Shown in pieces: positions 1 through 8,070 of a DNA stretch of 33,064 bases. The position numbers and the translations under genes were made by a program. The notes under the pieces are model-generated. The model was not told where the DNA came from, did not search any database, and saw only the letters and a program-made list of their open reading frames with translations. Numbering within the stretch: position 1 is the stretch's first letter; each line of letters begins with the position of its first letter. Source of the DNA: Streptococcus oralis (lineage in GTDB: Bacteria; Bacillota; Bacilli; Lactobacillales; Streptococcaceae); the NCBI RefSeq assembly GCF_001075875.1, contig NZ_JUOS01000147.1, positions 1 to 33,064 on the forward strand, written 5' to 3'.

Positions 1-67
1 CTAAAATCAGCTATATTTCAACATTTTTGTTTATTTTCAATATGAAAAGTTCTTACAAATTCATGTA

Positions 68-116
68 GGGGGCATCTAAATCAACAGGAAAAAGCCTTAA
101 AATCAAGGCTTTTTTT
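68..116 (+). terminator. Rho-independent terminator inside a 49-base repeat, copy 1
   Basis: The stem AAAAAGCCTT / AAGGCTTTTT with a 6-base loop is followed by a T-run on the plus strand, so it would end a plus-strand transcript entering from left of the window. The whole stretch from GGGGGCATCT to the T-run recurs at 3388-3435 with only a few substitutions and two single-base indels. Confidence 0.75.
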
Positions 117-369
117 GCTGTCCAATAGCTTTTTATAGCAAATCATTATAAAGGTTTTCTAACCTTATCCAACTTATCATTTATTCTCAATCAATTGCTA
201 GTAGTGTTTGATAAGGCCAACTGTTTTTTACAATAGAGAGCTAGTCTATAATTAACTAAACTATACTAATTTGTGCCCATATTACATGGCCAATCCGCAT
301 AGAGATTAAAATGGGCTATTATGAATTCATAAATTTTCGCAACGGAACAAGAGCAAGTCATTTAGAAAT
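117..369. other. AT-rich intergenic stretch, nothing recognised
   Basis: I see no convincing reading frame with a ribosome binding site, no repeat and no RNA gene here. It separates a plus-strand terminator on the left from the minus-strand terminator of the AI-2E-family gene on the right. Confidence 0.6.
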
Positions 370-371
370 AA

Positions 372-400
372 AAGAGAAGAGAATCTTTCACTCTCTTCTT
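372..400 (-). terminator. Probable terminator of the AI-2E-family transporter operon
   Basis: On the minus strand AGAAGAGA pairs with TCTCTTCT across a 9-base loop and is followed by CTTTTATTT. It lies about 30 bases beyond the stop codon of the transporter gene at 428. Confidence 0.6.
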
Positions 401-427
401 AGTATATCTTATTAAATTCAGTCTTTC

Positions 428-1516
428 TCAATCTACCTGATTTTCCTTTGCAACGACAAATTCTTTAACCAATCGATAGATAACAGCAAATATGGGTGTA
501 AAGAATATCATTCCAAGCAGTCCGAAAAGATTCCCTCCAATACTAGCTGCTGCAAGTGTGAAGAGAGCTGGTAAGCCGATAGATTGACCCACAACTTTGG
601 GATAGATAAGGTTTCCCTCAATCAGCTGTATAATTTGATAAAGAAGGATAGACAGTAAAGCTTGACTTGGACTGACTGTAAAGATAAAAATCGCTCCTAG
701 CACACAAGCAATCATAGGACCAACATAAGGAATGAAAGACAGCACTCCTGCAAAGATACCTGTCATTACCCCATAAGGTAGTCCAAATAGGCTATAGCCA
801 ACCGCTACCATAACTCCTATGATGACTGCTTCAATTAGCTGACTCATCAAAAACTGATCATAAGTTTCTAGTCCTATTTGTCCGATGTAAGCCAACTTTG
901 TCACTACCTTCTCTGGAAGTAAGACTTTCAGAAGTCGGCTCGTCATCGCTGCCAAATGTTCCTTACTGGATAAAAATGAAAAGGTAAAGACTATAACCAG
1001 GAAGGCATTCATCATACTTGAAAAAATATTGCTGATATTACTAGTTAGACCAGATAAGAAGCCTATCAAAGCTTGGCTAATAGAGCTAGACTGTCCCTGT
1101 ATTCCTGATACAACAGTTGACAACATGTCTTTGGTCACAAATTCCGAACTTTCAAGTAATTCCCCTAGTTGAGAGAGGACTGTTGAAAGTACTGTTCCCA
1201 GTTGACTAATAGTCAGAGCTAGGGTTGGTAACACCAAAACCAAAATACCAATCACGATTAAGATAAGAGTTAGGAAAACAAGTACCATGGCAATCGGACG
1301 ACGCAACTCTGGCTTTACCTTCATTTTGACTAGCAATTGTTCAATTTTTTTCATGGGAACATTGAGCACAAAAGCAATAACAGCGCCATAAATCAAGGTT
1401 GAAGTCACGTCAAAGAAAGAGATTGCTCCTGATATAAAGCTCGATGCATTCAGAATTACAAGAGCAACCAGCCCTATAAAAAGTATTAACGGGGTGTATT
1501 TTTTTACTAAGTTCAT
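428..1516 (-). CDS. AI-2E family transporter (YdbI/PerM-type membrane protein)
   Basis: This 362-aa protein has the hydrophobic layout of the AI-2E exporter/PerM family: two N-terminal membrane segments (about residues 8-55), another pair at 70-105, a loop rich in Ser and Gln at 105-160, and several closely spaced segments at 165-350 with the family-typical stretch GVLSFIPYVGP near residue 263. Family members move small molecules or ions across the cytoplasmic membrane; only some have been tied to autoinducer-2, so the substrate here is unknown. The start is supported by AAGGAG eight bases upstream of the ATG. The gene begins 9 bases after the stop of the DUF308-like gene, so the two are probably co-transcribed. 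A hairpin with a T-run follows the stop. Family assignment is secure, substrate is not. Confidence 0.85.
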   Translation of the reverse strand: MNLVKKYTPLILFIGLVALVILNASSFISGAISFFDVTSTLIYGAVIAFVLNVPMKKIEQLLVKMKVKPELRRPIAMVLVFLTLILIVIGILVLVLPTLALTISQLGTVLSTVLSQLGELLESSEFVTKDMLSTVVSGIQGQSSSISQALIGFLSGLTSNISNIFSSMMNAFLVIVFTFSFLSSKEHLAAMTSRLLKVLLPEKVVTKLAYIGQIGLETYDQFLMSQLIEAVIIGVMVAVGYSLFGLPYGVMTGIFAGVLSFIPYVGPMIACVLGAIFIFTVSPSQALLSILLYQIIQLIEGNLIYPKVVGQSIGLPALFTLAAASIGGNLFGLLGMIFFTPIFAVIYRLVKEFVVAKENQVD

Positions 1517-1525
1517 AAATTCTCC

Positions 1526-2815
1526 TTAATAAACATGTTTAGATACGACTATACTATTTGGTTTTTCAAACTCTCGATTAAGGTAGGCTTGGTAAGTTCC
1601 TGGAGCGATAAATCCTTTGGGTGAGAGGATATCGGTGCCAGCCTGACCGACTATGGTATCAGCCAAGAGCACACAGTTTGTAGATAAGACAAAGTAGGAT
1701 TTAAACTTAGATTTGATAAATTTATAAAGTTCCCCATCTGTCTCATGTCTGATTTTATAAGCGTAGGTGTAGTCTTCCTTACCATCACCTGTCATGATTT
1801 TATCTGCACTTGGCTCCCATGGAATCGTCAGTTGTTTCAATTCAGCCAACTTTTTCTGAACTGCTTTTTCCATTTCAGGCGTCAAATCTATCCCATAACC
1901 AAAAAGCGTTTTTTGACTCTCACGTTTACATAGGTCAATGTACTTGTCACGATCACAGAAATATAAGACACCATCTCCTACCATGCCAAATAAGGTCTCA
2001 GAAGACGGATCATAGTTGCCATAAGAAATAACACGGCCTTGATAGCAGATATCCACATGACCAATTGCCGAAAACAGAGAGGTCTCAGCTGTATGAACAA
2101 AAATTTCAAGCTCCGCTGTCTTACCAGACTTCACCATTCCAAGATGGATATCCTCTCTCTCATCAGCATTTTCCTGCATGAATTTGTTGATTTTTGCTAA
2201 AGTACTTGCAGGGATGAGAGCGGCTAGGGCAATAGGTAAGCTCATTCTGACACGACGTTTGAGATGGTTTTTCCCAATTTCCTTTTCAAATAAGAAACCG
2301 TCACGGATATTGGACACACCATAAAGGCAAAAATAAGCCCCTAAAACAAAGAGTTGAAAGACAGAATTTCCCGTAGAGGACAAAAGACTAGTCCCACCAA
2401 GAAAAACTAGTACGAGACCATCTAGTAAGAAACGAAAACGAGGTCGAATTTTGTTTTTGCGGTAGAGAACATAGGTGACAAGGTTGATACTAGCATGAAA
2501 AATCTGATAAATTCCAATCACAAGAGCCAAAATATAAATCGGCACATCCGTCGCAAGATTGGAGCCAAGCAAATATCCCAGCACTAACAATTTAACCAGT
2601 GCAACTCCCAAGGTGTCCGTTGACTGACTTTTTTTGAAAATACGTAATACTAAATCTAAGACCGTTGCTATCCAAGCTAAAAACAGAACCAGTCGAATAA
2701 CCTTTACTGGCAACCAAGTCCCCGTGACCATCAAGATGAGACCTAGCAGAACAAACAAGAACCCCTGAGCAAGTAATTTCTTACCTGTCAGACCTAAAGA
2801 TAGAATTTTCGCCAT
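1526..2815 (-). CDS. DUF308/HdeD-like membrane protein with C-terminal permuted NlpC/P60-like domain
   Basis: Using the ATG at 2815 (AAAGG upstream) the product is 429 aa; an in-frame TTG at 2833 lacks a better ribosome site. The first 200 residues form about six membrane segments of DUF308/HdeD character. The remainder is soluble. It contains an IGHVDI motif (His253) and, about 130 residues later, STNCVLLAD (Cys381). A histidine followed much later by an Asn-Cys start of a helix is the order seen in circularly permuted papain-like (NlpC/P60, YiiX-type) enzymes, so a membrane-tethered hydrolase or acyltransferase acting on cell-wall or lipid substrates is possible. That catalytic reading is inference from two motifs. 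It is first in an operon with the AI-2E-family gene. Confidence 0.7.
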   Translation of the reverse strand: MAKILSLGLTGKKLLAQGFLFVLLGLILMVTGTWLPVKVIRLVLFLAWIATVLDLVLRIFKKSQSTDTLGVALVKLLVLGYLLGSNLATDVPIYILALVIGIYQIFHASINLVTYVLYRKNKIRPRFRFLLDGLVLVFLGGTSLLSSTGNSVFQLFVLGAYFCLYGVSNIRDGFLFEKEIGKNHLKRRVRMSLPIALAALIPASTLAKINKFMQENADEREDIHLGMVKSGKTAELEIFVHTAETSLFSAIGHVDICYQGRVISYGNYDPSSETLFGMVGDGVLYFCDRDKYIDLCKRESQKTLFGYGIDLTPEMEKAVQKKLAELKQLTIPWEPSADKIMTGDGKEDYTYAYKIRHETDGELYKFIKSKFKSYFVLSTNCVLLADTIVGQAGTDILSPKGFIAPGTYQAYLNREFEKPNSIVVSKHVY

Positions 2816-2833
2816 ATAAAAACCTTTCAACAA

Positions 2834-3387
2834 TAAAAATTAAACACTCCGATTAAACTGACTAGTAAATAGCCAACACTACAAACAGCCTGTGCCAGCA
2901 ACATATGGTGACTAGAAATGACTGTAGTAATGTCACCATCTTGTCTTATGCACTTCTAAAATTTGTTATATTGATTAGAAGCCAGAGCTTATAAAAACTA
3001 GCTAAACTCGAGAGATAGACACAATTGCGACGAAAAAATGTATAACCAATTCAACTTGTTAAGGTAAGAAAGCATTATTTCCAATCTATTAATTATTCAT
3101 CTATTACCTATTATGACACAATATTCCCTATAGTTCAACTTTTTACTTGTTTTTATATTACACGGACTAAAAAGTTTTCAACAGTTGATTGCATTTGTTT
3201 TAATAAGTTTTAACCTTTCTTGGTTAGATAAAAAAAGAACCATACAGTTTAGAATCTGTATGGTTTTTGCCCCACTTTTGCCCCATTTTTAAATCATGAC
3301 ATTGAAATACCTAAAAGTACCTTCCGAAAATCACTTAAATTTCAACTTTTTAATTACTTTCAAGATGATATAGTCTCCCAAATCCAT
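2834..3387. other. Intergenic region with a hairpin and a possible integrase-end scar
   Basis: No complete gene is visible. At 3233-3263 a stem pairs AACCATACAG with CTGTATGGTT and has T-runs on both strands. Just to its right (3267-3289), the minus strand reads two GGGGCAAAA-type repeats whose translation, MGQKWGKN, resembles the C-terminal tail of streptococcal phage or ICE integrases. The frame is closed by a TAG about ten codons upstream of that Met, so only a remnant could be present. Confidence 0.4.
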
Positions 3388-3435
3388 GGGGGCATCTACA
3401 TACAACAGGAAAAGCCTTGGAATCAAGGCTTTTTT
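3388..3435 (+). terminator. Rho-independent terminator inside a 49-base repeat, copy 2
   Basis: The stem AAAAGCCTT / AAGGCTTTT with a 6-base loop precedes a T-run on the plus strand. It is nearly identical to 68-116, including the GGGGGCATCT leader. No plus-strand gene lies upstream of it within 550 bases, so the terminator appears orphaned. Confidence 0.7.
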
Positions 3436-3473
3436 ACTTGTCAAATCAATCTCATCCATACTTTTCACCACTC

Positions 3474-3508
3474 AAAAAGCGAGCCGTCGATTTGGCTCAC
3501 TTTTTCTT
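3474..3508 (-). terminator. Terminator of the lipoprotein gene
   Basis: On the minus strand GTGAGCC pairs with GGCTCGC across an 8-base loop, followed by TTTTTG, shortly after the stop codon at 3518. A-runs on the other side let it also act on the plus strand. Confidence 0.75.
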
Positions 3509-3517
3509 TTTTCATTC

Positions 3518-4075
3518 TTAATTTCGGTAAAAATGACTATCTTTGTCGCTTGGTGATTGGCCGATTGCCAAGACGTCTTGGCTGCCATCCGTACCTGTCA
3601 ATTCATTTGCTACACCTGCTGGTGTAAAGATAAGGCGTGCACCTTCTCCACCATCGACAAGATGGATTCCTGTTGAGTAGTAGCCATCTTTTTCCTCTAC
3701 TTGGCCCATTTCATACTGGAAGGTTCCTTTTGAACTTTGAATGGTCACGATTCCATCAGCTGTGACTGTAGCAGTTGTTCCAGCATAGTTTTCCCATGTT
3801 CCAAGAAATTTTGCGTAAGCTTCTGGCGACTTTTTCTTCTCTTCCTTCTTATCCGTTTGAGTGCTTGCGGAACTTGATGGACTCGTTTCAGACTTCGGCT
3901 CCTCTTTTTGACTAGCTTCTGTTTTACTTGATGACTCCTTAGTTACTTTAGAGGAAGAAGCCTCTTTGCTTGAAGATGCTGTAGTTTTTTCAGTATTTCC
4001 TCCACAAGCAGCAAGTGTCACCACAGCCAACAAGGCAAGTGCTGAAAGGCTGGTGTAGCGCAATGTTTTTTTCAT
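3518..4075 (-). CDS. Surface lipoprotein with C-terminal DUF6287-like domain
   Basis: The 185-aa product starts with a lipoprotein signal peptide: MKKTLR, a hydrophobic core and the lipobox LAAC, placing the lipidated cysteine at residue 24. Residues 25-90 are a low-complexity Ser/Lys/Glu/Thr spacer typical of surface-exposed streptococcal lipoproteins. Residues 90-185 form a small domain beginning FLGTWENYAG, with alternating hydrophobic residues suggesting beta-strands, like the DUF6287 domain of Gram-positive lipoproteins. It should be anchored to the outer face of the membrane. AAAGGAG lies close upstream of the ATG. It is monocistronic, with its own terminator. Function is unknown. Two imperfect 14-base direct repeats lie in its upstream region. 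Confidence 0.8.
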   Translation of the reverse strand: MKKTLRYTSLSALALLAVVTLAACGGNTEKTTASSSKEASSSKVTKESSSKTEASQKEEPKSETSPSSSASTQTDKKEEKKKSPEAYAKFLGTWENYAGTTATVTADGIVTIQSSKGTFQYEMGQVEEKDGYYSTGIHLVDGGEGARLIFTPAGVANELTGTDGSQDVLAIGQSPSDKDSHFYRN

Positions 4076-4124
4076 GATAATCTCCTTTTAAAATGATGAT
4101 ACAGTTTTATCTGCATCTAAAATA

Positions 4125-4168
4125 GCTAGCCTGAAATTACATATATTTTTGACGGCTAACCTGTAGTT
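4125..4168 (-). repeat. Two 14-base direct repeats upstream of the lipoprotein gene
   Basis: GCTAGCCTGAAATT (4125-4138) and GCTAACCTGTAGTT (4155-4168) match at 11 of 14 positions and start 30 bases apart. They lie 50-95 bases upstream of the lipoprotein start codon, where a regulator could bind. No regulator is assigned. Confidence 0.35.
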
Positions 4169-4214
4169 TTCAGTGTATCATTTATTTCCATATAATTCAA
4201 TAGCTATTTGACAT

Positions 4215-4246
4215 CAAAAAAGGCTAATCCAATCAGGAATTAGCCC
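4215..4246 (-). terminator. Terminator of queA
   Basis: On the minus strand GGCTAAT pairs with ATTAGCC across a 10-base loop and is followed directly by TTTTTT. It starts 9 bases past the queA stop. Confidence 0.85.
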
Positions 4247-4254
4247 TTCTATTT

Positions 4255-5283
4255 TTAATAAATAAACATGGCATCACCAAAACTAAAGAAACGGTATTTT
4301 TCATCAATAGCATGCTGATAGGCTTCGAGGACCAACTCACGGCCTGCAAAGGCTGAGACAAGCATGACTAAGGTAGACTTAGGCAAATGGAAATTAGTAG
4401 AAAAAGCATCTATAACCTTCCAGTCATAACCTGGCTTGATAAAGATATTGGTCCAACCAGAGTCTGCTTGGATCTGACCGTCAAACTTGCTTCCGATGGT
4501 TTCTAGCGTACGGATAGAGGTTGTCCCCACGGCAATGACACGGCCACCATTTTCCTTGACTTGACGTAAGGTTGCTGCAGCTTCCTCAGACAATTGGTAA
4601 AACTCTGAGTGCATCTCGTGCTCATCTAGATTGTCGACTGAAACAGGTCTAAAGGTTCCAAGACCAACGTGCAAGGTCAAGTAAACTAGGTGAACTCCTT
4701 TTTGCTGGATTTCTTCTAGTAACTCCTTGGTAAAATGCAAACCTGCAGTCGGAGCAGCCGCTGAACCACTCTCCTTGGCATAAACGGTCTGGTAACGTTC
4801 GCGGTCATCCAACTTTTCGTGGATATAAGGAGGCAAAGGCATTTCTCCAAGGCTTTCAAGCACTTCAAGGAAAATCCCCTCATACTCAAAGCGAACAATA
4901 CGACCGCCATGGGTTAATTCCTCGGTCACAACTGCGCTTAGGCGACCATCACCAAAGACAACTCGAGCACCGACCTTGAGACGTTTGGCTGGTTTCGCCA
5001 ACACTTCCCATTCGTCTCCAGCTGTATTTTTCAAGAGTAAGAGTTCAACGTGTCCACCTGTTTCTTCCTTTTGACCATGAAGTCGTGCTGGCAAGACGCG
5101 GGTGTCATTCATAACTAGGGCATCACCTGGCTCTAGCATCTCGATAATAGAGTGAAAATGGCGATCTTGAAATTCTCCAGTCTGGCGATTGACCATCAAG
5201 AGCTTAGAGGCATCACGCTTTTCCAAAGGCGTTTGAGCAATTAGCTCCTCTGGCAAGTGAAAATCAAAATCATTGGTATTCAT
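4255..5283 (-). CDS. queA: S-adenosylmethionine:tRNA ribosyltransferase-isomerase QueA
   Basis: QueA transfers and isomerises the ribosyl group of S-adenosylmethionine onto 7-aminomethyl-7-deazaguanine in tRNA, giving epoxyqueuosine at the wobble position of GUN-anticodon tRNAs. The protein is full length (342 aa from MNTNDFDF) and shows family signatures throughout: [13 protein letters not shown] at the N-terminus, [32 protein letters not shown] and the C-terminal [10 protein letters not shown]. The ATG at 5292 is also possible and sits closer to AAGGA, but streptococcal homologues begin at the ATG used here. It follows the LysR gene by 39 bases on the same strand with no terminator between, so it may be read from the regulator's promoter. 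A strong terminator follows. Confidence 0.96.
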   Translation of the reverse strand: MNTNDFDFHLPEELIAQTPLEKRDASKLLMVNRQTGEFQDRHFHSIIEMLEPGDALVMNDTRVLPARLHGQKEETGGHVELLLLKNTAGDEWEVLAKPAKRLKVGARVVFGDGRLSAVVTEELTHGGRIVRFEYEGIFLEVLESLGEMPLPPYIHEKLDDRERYQTVYAKESGSAAAPTAGLHFTKELLEEIQQKGVHLVYLTLHVGLGTFRPVSVDNLDEHEMHSEFYQLSEEAAATLRQVKENGGRVIAVGTTSIRTLETIGSKFDGQIQADSGWTNIFIKPGYDWKVIDAFSTNFHLPKSTLVMLVSAFAGRELVLEAYQHAIDEKYRFFSFGDAMFIY

Positions 5284-5322
5284 TGGTGTCATATTTCCTT
5301 TTCTTTTCTAATGTACTTATGA

Positions 5323-6231
5323 TTAGCTATCAAAACGAACTTCTTCAAGCAAATACTCGATGAAACGTTCACCCATCTTAGACAAGCTTGTTTTCTCATG
5401 CTGGATATAAACCAATTCAATAGGATCATCAATATCAAGCGGAATCGAAACAATATTGTCTCCATTAAGATTACTGTTAAGGATACCTGTCGCGATGGTA
5501 TAACCGTCCAAACCAATCAAGAGATTGAACAAGGTCGCACGGTCACTAACCACGATGGATTTCTTGTGGTGTTCCTGTGACAAAATCTCTTCTGAGAAAT
5601 AGAAGGAATTATGGGTTCCTTGGTCATAGCTCAAGTATGGGAAGTCTTCTAGATCTGCCAACTGCACCTTGTCTCTTTTAGCAAGAGGGTTGGTCTTGCT
5701 GACAAAGATATGGGGTTGTGCTGTAAAGAGATGATGGGCAACCAGATGATTGTCATCCAACATCTTCGAAAGAACATCTCGGTTATAGCTATTTAAAAAG
5801 AGGACTCCGACTTCACTGCGGAAGTTCTTGACGTCATCAATGATTTCCCAGGTTCTGGTTTCACGCAAAAAAAGCTCGTACTTTTCCATATCGCTTTTCT
5901 TAAGCAAGGAAACAAAGGCATTGACCACAAAAGCATAGTGCTGCGAAGACACACTAAAAAGCTCGCGATGAGCGATTGGGTTCTTATAGCGTTCTTCTAG
6001 AAGTTGGGTTTGCTCGACAACCTGACGGGCATAGGATAAAAATTCCATCCCATCACGTGTGAGAGTGATTCCCTTGGGATTTCGAATAAAAATCTCAATT
6101 CCCATCTCATTTTCTAGGTCACGAACTGCATTTGATAGACTGGGCTGCGTAATGAAAAGTTGCTTGGCAGCCTCATTCATGGAACCAGTCTCTACAATTT
6201 TGATAATATAGTGTAATTGTTGAATTCTCAT
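5323..6231 (-). CDS. LysR-family transcriptional regulator (CpsY/MtaR/MetR-like)
   Basis: The 302-aa product has a LysR-type N-terminal winged helix-turn-helix (MRIQQLHYIIKIVETGS, then AAKQLFITQPSLSNAVRDLE, residues 1-60), a linker helix and an effector-binding domain (about 90-300). It most resembles the streptococcal CpsY/MtaR group, which controls methionine transport or surface functions; the effector cannot be read from sequence. The ATG at 6231 begins at the conserved N-terminus. No ribosome binding site precedes it. Instead an extended -10 (TGGTACAAT) ends six bases upstream, so transcription would begin at or next to the A of the ATG, giving a leaderless mRNA. The TTG at 6258 would lie upstream of that transcription start. 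queA follows at 39 bases. Confidence 0.9.
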   Translation of the reverse strand: MRIQQLHYIIKIVETGSMNEAAKQLFITQPSLSNAVRDLENEMGIEIFIRNPKGITLTRDGMEFLSYARQVVEQTQLLEERYKNPIAHRELFSVSSQHYAFVVNAFVSLLKKSDMEKYELFLRETRTWEIIDDVKNFRSEVGVLFLNSYNRDVLSKMLDDNHLVAHHLFTAQPHIFVSKTNPLAKRDKVQLADLEDFPYLSYDQGTHNSFYFSEEILSQEHHKKSIVVSDRATLFNLLIGLDGYTIATGILNSNLNGDNIVSIPLDIDDPIELVYIQHEKTSLSKMGERFIEYLLEEVRFDS

Positions 6232-6237
6232 GCTTTT

Positions 6238-6246
6238 ATTGTACCA
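6238..6246 (-). promoter_or_regulatory. Extended -10 promoter of the LysR gene, predicted leaderless
   Basis: The minus strand reads TGG then TACAAT (6238-6243). There is no good -35 at 16-18 bases, fitting an extended -10 promoter. The expected start point falls at about 6231, the first base of the start codon. Confidence 0.55.
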
Positions 6247-6335
6247 TACTTGACGCAATATAAAAAGAACCAGTCACTGAAAGCTCTGTGGCTAAGCTTA
6301 GATGAGTGCTTTCAAAGGACTTTATCTAGCACTTT

Positions 6336-6365
6336 AAAAAGAGGTTGAAATAATTCCAACCTCCT
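6336..6365 (-). terminator. Terminator after the GlsB-like gene
   Basis: On the minus strand GAGGTTG pairs with CAACCTC across a 10-base loop, then TTTTTAAA. It ends the transcript carrying pepS and the GlsB-like gene. Confidence 0.8.
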
Positions 6366-6402
6366 TTAATCTTTATTATTATACAAGCTTTTTAATCGAA
6401 AC

Positions 6403-6633
6403 TTAGCTTCCTCTTTCCCAGAAAATGGCTAGCAAAATCATAGCCCCGAGAACTGATGGGATAATAGCTGTACCGCTTAGGCTTGGTCCCCAAGAACCAA
6501 AGATTAATTGTCCTAAAAAGGCACCAATCCAACCAAGAAACATTTTCCCGAAGCAGCCCATGCGTTCGCCACGATTGGTGATAGCTCCTGCTAGTAGTCC
6601 GATCAAAAGACCGACAAACATACTTCCAATCAT
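6403..6633 (-). CDS. GlsB/YeaQ/YmgE family small membrane protein
   Basis: This 76-aa protein has three glycine-rich membrane segments with the family motifs GLLIGLLAGAI at the N-terminus, a central GxxGxFLGQLIFG stretch and GSWGPSLSGTAIIPSVLGA before the last helix. Transglycosylase-associated/GlsB proteins are small integral membrane proteins linked to envelope stress; no enzymatic activity is established. The start is preceded by AAGGAGAA. It lies 9 bases downstream of pepS and is probably co-transcribed with it, away from the other stress genes. A second, differently diverged copy is at 32591-32830 in the Gls24 operon. Confidence 0.88.
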   Translation of the reverse strand: MIGSMFVGLLIGLLAGAITNRGERMGCFGKMFLGWIGAFLGQLIFGSWGPSLSGTAIIPSVLGAMILLAIFWERGS

Positions 6634-6642
6634 AGTTTCTCC

Positions 6643-7884
6643 TTAAATTGCCCAATCTCCATTGCGGAAGAGTGGTACGCGTGTTCCATCCTCACGGATA
6701 CCATCGATATCCATTTGGCTCGAACCAATCATAAAGTCAACGTGAACATCAGAACGGTTAAGTCCTGCAGCTTCAAGCTCTTCTTCACTCATCTCAGCTC
6801 CACCAACAACGCTCGTTGCATAGGCTGCACCAATAGCCAAGTGGTTAGAAGCATTTTCATCAAAAAGGGTGTTAAAGAAGGTAATCCCTGACTGAGAAAT
6901 TGGACTTGGATCTGGTACCAAGGCACACTCACCCAAGGCACGCGCACCAGCATTCTTAAAGACAAGGTCCTTCATAACCTGGTCACCCTTCTCAGCAGTG
7001 ATATCAACGATTTGACCATTTTCAAAGGTTACCTTGATACCTTCGATGATATTTCCATTGTAGCTAAGAGGTTTTGTAGACGTTACATAACCATCTGCGC
7101 GACGGAAGTCAGGAGCTGTAAAGACTTCTTCTGTTGGCATATTTGGCAAGAAACCTTCGCCTTGAGCATTGATAGCTCCGGCTGATTCCCACACGTGGTT
7201 CTTCGGCAAGCCAAGTGTCAAATCAGTTCCAGGCGCTGTGTAGTGAAGGGCTGAGAATTGTTCTTTGTTGAGCATCTCTGCCTTGCTCTTGAGAATAGCA
7301 GCATGTTCTTCCCAAGCCTTAACTGGATCTTCTTCGTAGATACGGCAAGTTTTGAAGATTTGGTCCCAAAGGAGATCGACTGCTTCTTCGTCGCTTGCAG
7401 CATTTGGAAAGACCTTCTTAGCCCACTCGAGTCCAGCTGCAGCAGCAACCGTCCAGCTAACCTTGTTAGATTGGGTTGCAATACGCATTGGCTTCATGGC
7501 AATTCCCATAGCTTTAGCAGAAGCTGAAAGCTTTTCAGCATCCACTCCGTTCAAGGCACTTGGGTCAGAAGAACGAACACCGAGGCGACTTGCTTTGTTT
7601 TCAAGAAGGTAGTTCATCTCAGCAATCTTGTATTCTGGCACATTGTCCAAACGCTCCATCGGCACATGAAGGAATTTCTCACGGTTTACAAAGTCATCTG
7701 CCCATTGAACGATAACTTCGTGCGCTCCAAGTGCATAGGCTTCTTTGACGATTAAGTGAGCCAACTCGCGTTGCTCCACATCAATCGAGAGAGCCAAGGT
7801 ATGACCAGGTTGCACGTTCACTCCGTTTGCAACCAACAACTTAGCATATTTTTCTAGATTTTCTTTAAAATTTGGTAAAACCAT
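6643..7884 (-). CDS. pepS: Aminopeptidase PepS (M29 family metallopeptidase)
   Basis: PepS removes N-terminal residues from peptides in the cytosol, in the last stage of peptide use. The 413-aa protein is full length for peptidase family M29. The five metal ligands known from the family are all present at the expected places: Glu253 (PTEEVF), Glu319 (LGECALVPDPS), His348 (ASNHLAIG), and His381 and Asp383 (SDVHVDFMIGS). The start MVLPNFKENL matches homologues, although the ribosome site upstream (AAGAGAA) is weak. It follows the 50-aa gene by 20 bases and precedes the GlsB-like gene by 9 bases, so it is likely part of the transcript running from polC. Confidence 0.95.
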   Translation of the reverse strand: MVLPNFKENLEKYAKLLVANGVNVQPGHTLALSIDVEQRELAHLIVKEAYALGAHEVIVQWADDFVNREKFLHVPMERLDNVPEYKIAEMNYLLENKASRLGVRSSDPSALNGVDAEKLSASAKAMGIAMKPMRIATQSNKVSWTVAAAAGLEWAKKVFPNAASDEEAVDLLWDQIFKTCRIYEEDPVKAWEEHAAILKSKAEMLNKEQFSALHYTAPGTDLTLGLPKNHVWESAGAINAQGEGFLPNMPTEEVFTAPDFRRADGYVTSTKPLSYNGNIIEGIKVTFENGQIVDITAEKGDQVMKDLVFKNAGARALGECALVPDPSPISQSGITFFNTLFDENASNHLAIGAAYATSVVGGAEMSEEELEAAGLNRSDVHVDFMIGSSQMDIDGIREDGTRVPLFRNGDWAI

Positions 7885-7904
7885 TCTGTTTTCTCTTTTC
7901 TATT

Positions 7905-8057
7905 TTATTTTTCTTTCAAAGCAGAAAATAATCCTGCCAAAGCAATAGCACCTGACAAGAGTGCTGTCGATAGAAGAATTGTCTGATCAGCAAGTTCAAA
8001 TTGGTACTCAAACACCTTCTCAGCCGGTTTATCTTCCGCAAAAATTCTTAGTTTCAT
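7905..8057 (-). CDS. Small 50-aa protein, unknown function
   Basis: An ATG at 8057 opens a 50-codon frame that begins MKLRIFAEDK and ends SALKEK. AAAGGACA sits eight bases upstream of the start. The first 25 residues are polar and charged, then about residues 27-46 form one hydrophobic segment rich in Leu, Ala, Gly and Ser, suggesting a single-pass membrane peptide with its N-terminus in the cytoplasm. It sits 13 bases after the Imm26-like gene and 20 bases before pepS, all on the same strand, so it belongs to that transcript. I do not recognise a family. The spacing, ribosome site and intact frame make a real gene likely. Confidence 0.7.
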   Translation of the reverse strand: MKLRIFAEDKPAEKVFEYQFELADQTILLSTALLSGAIALAGLFSALKEK

Positions 8058-8070
8058 GAAATGTCCTTTT

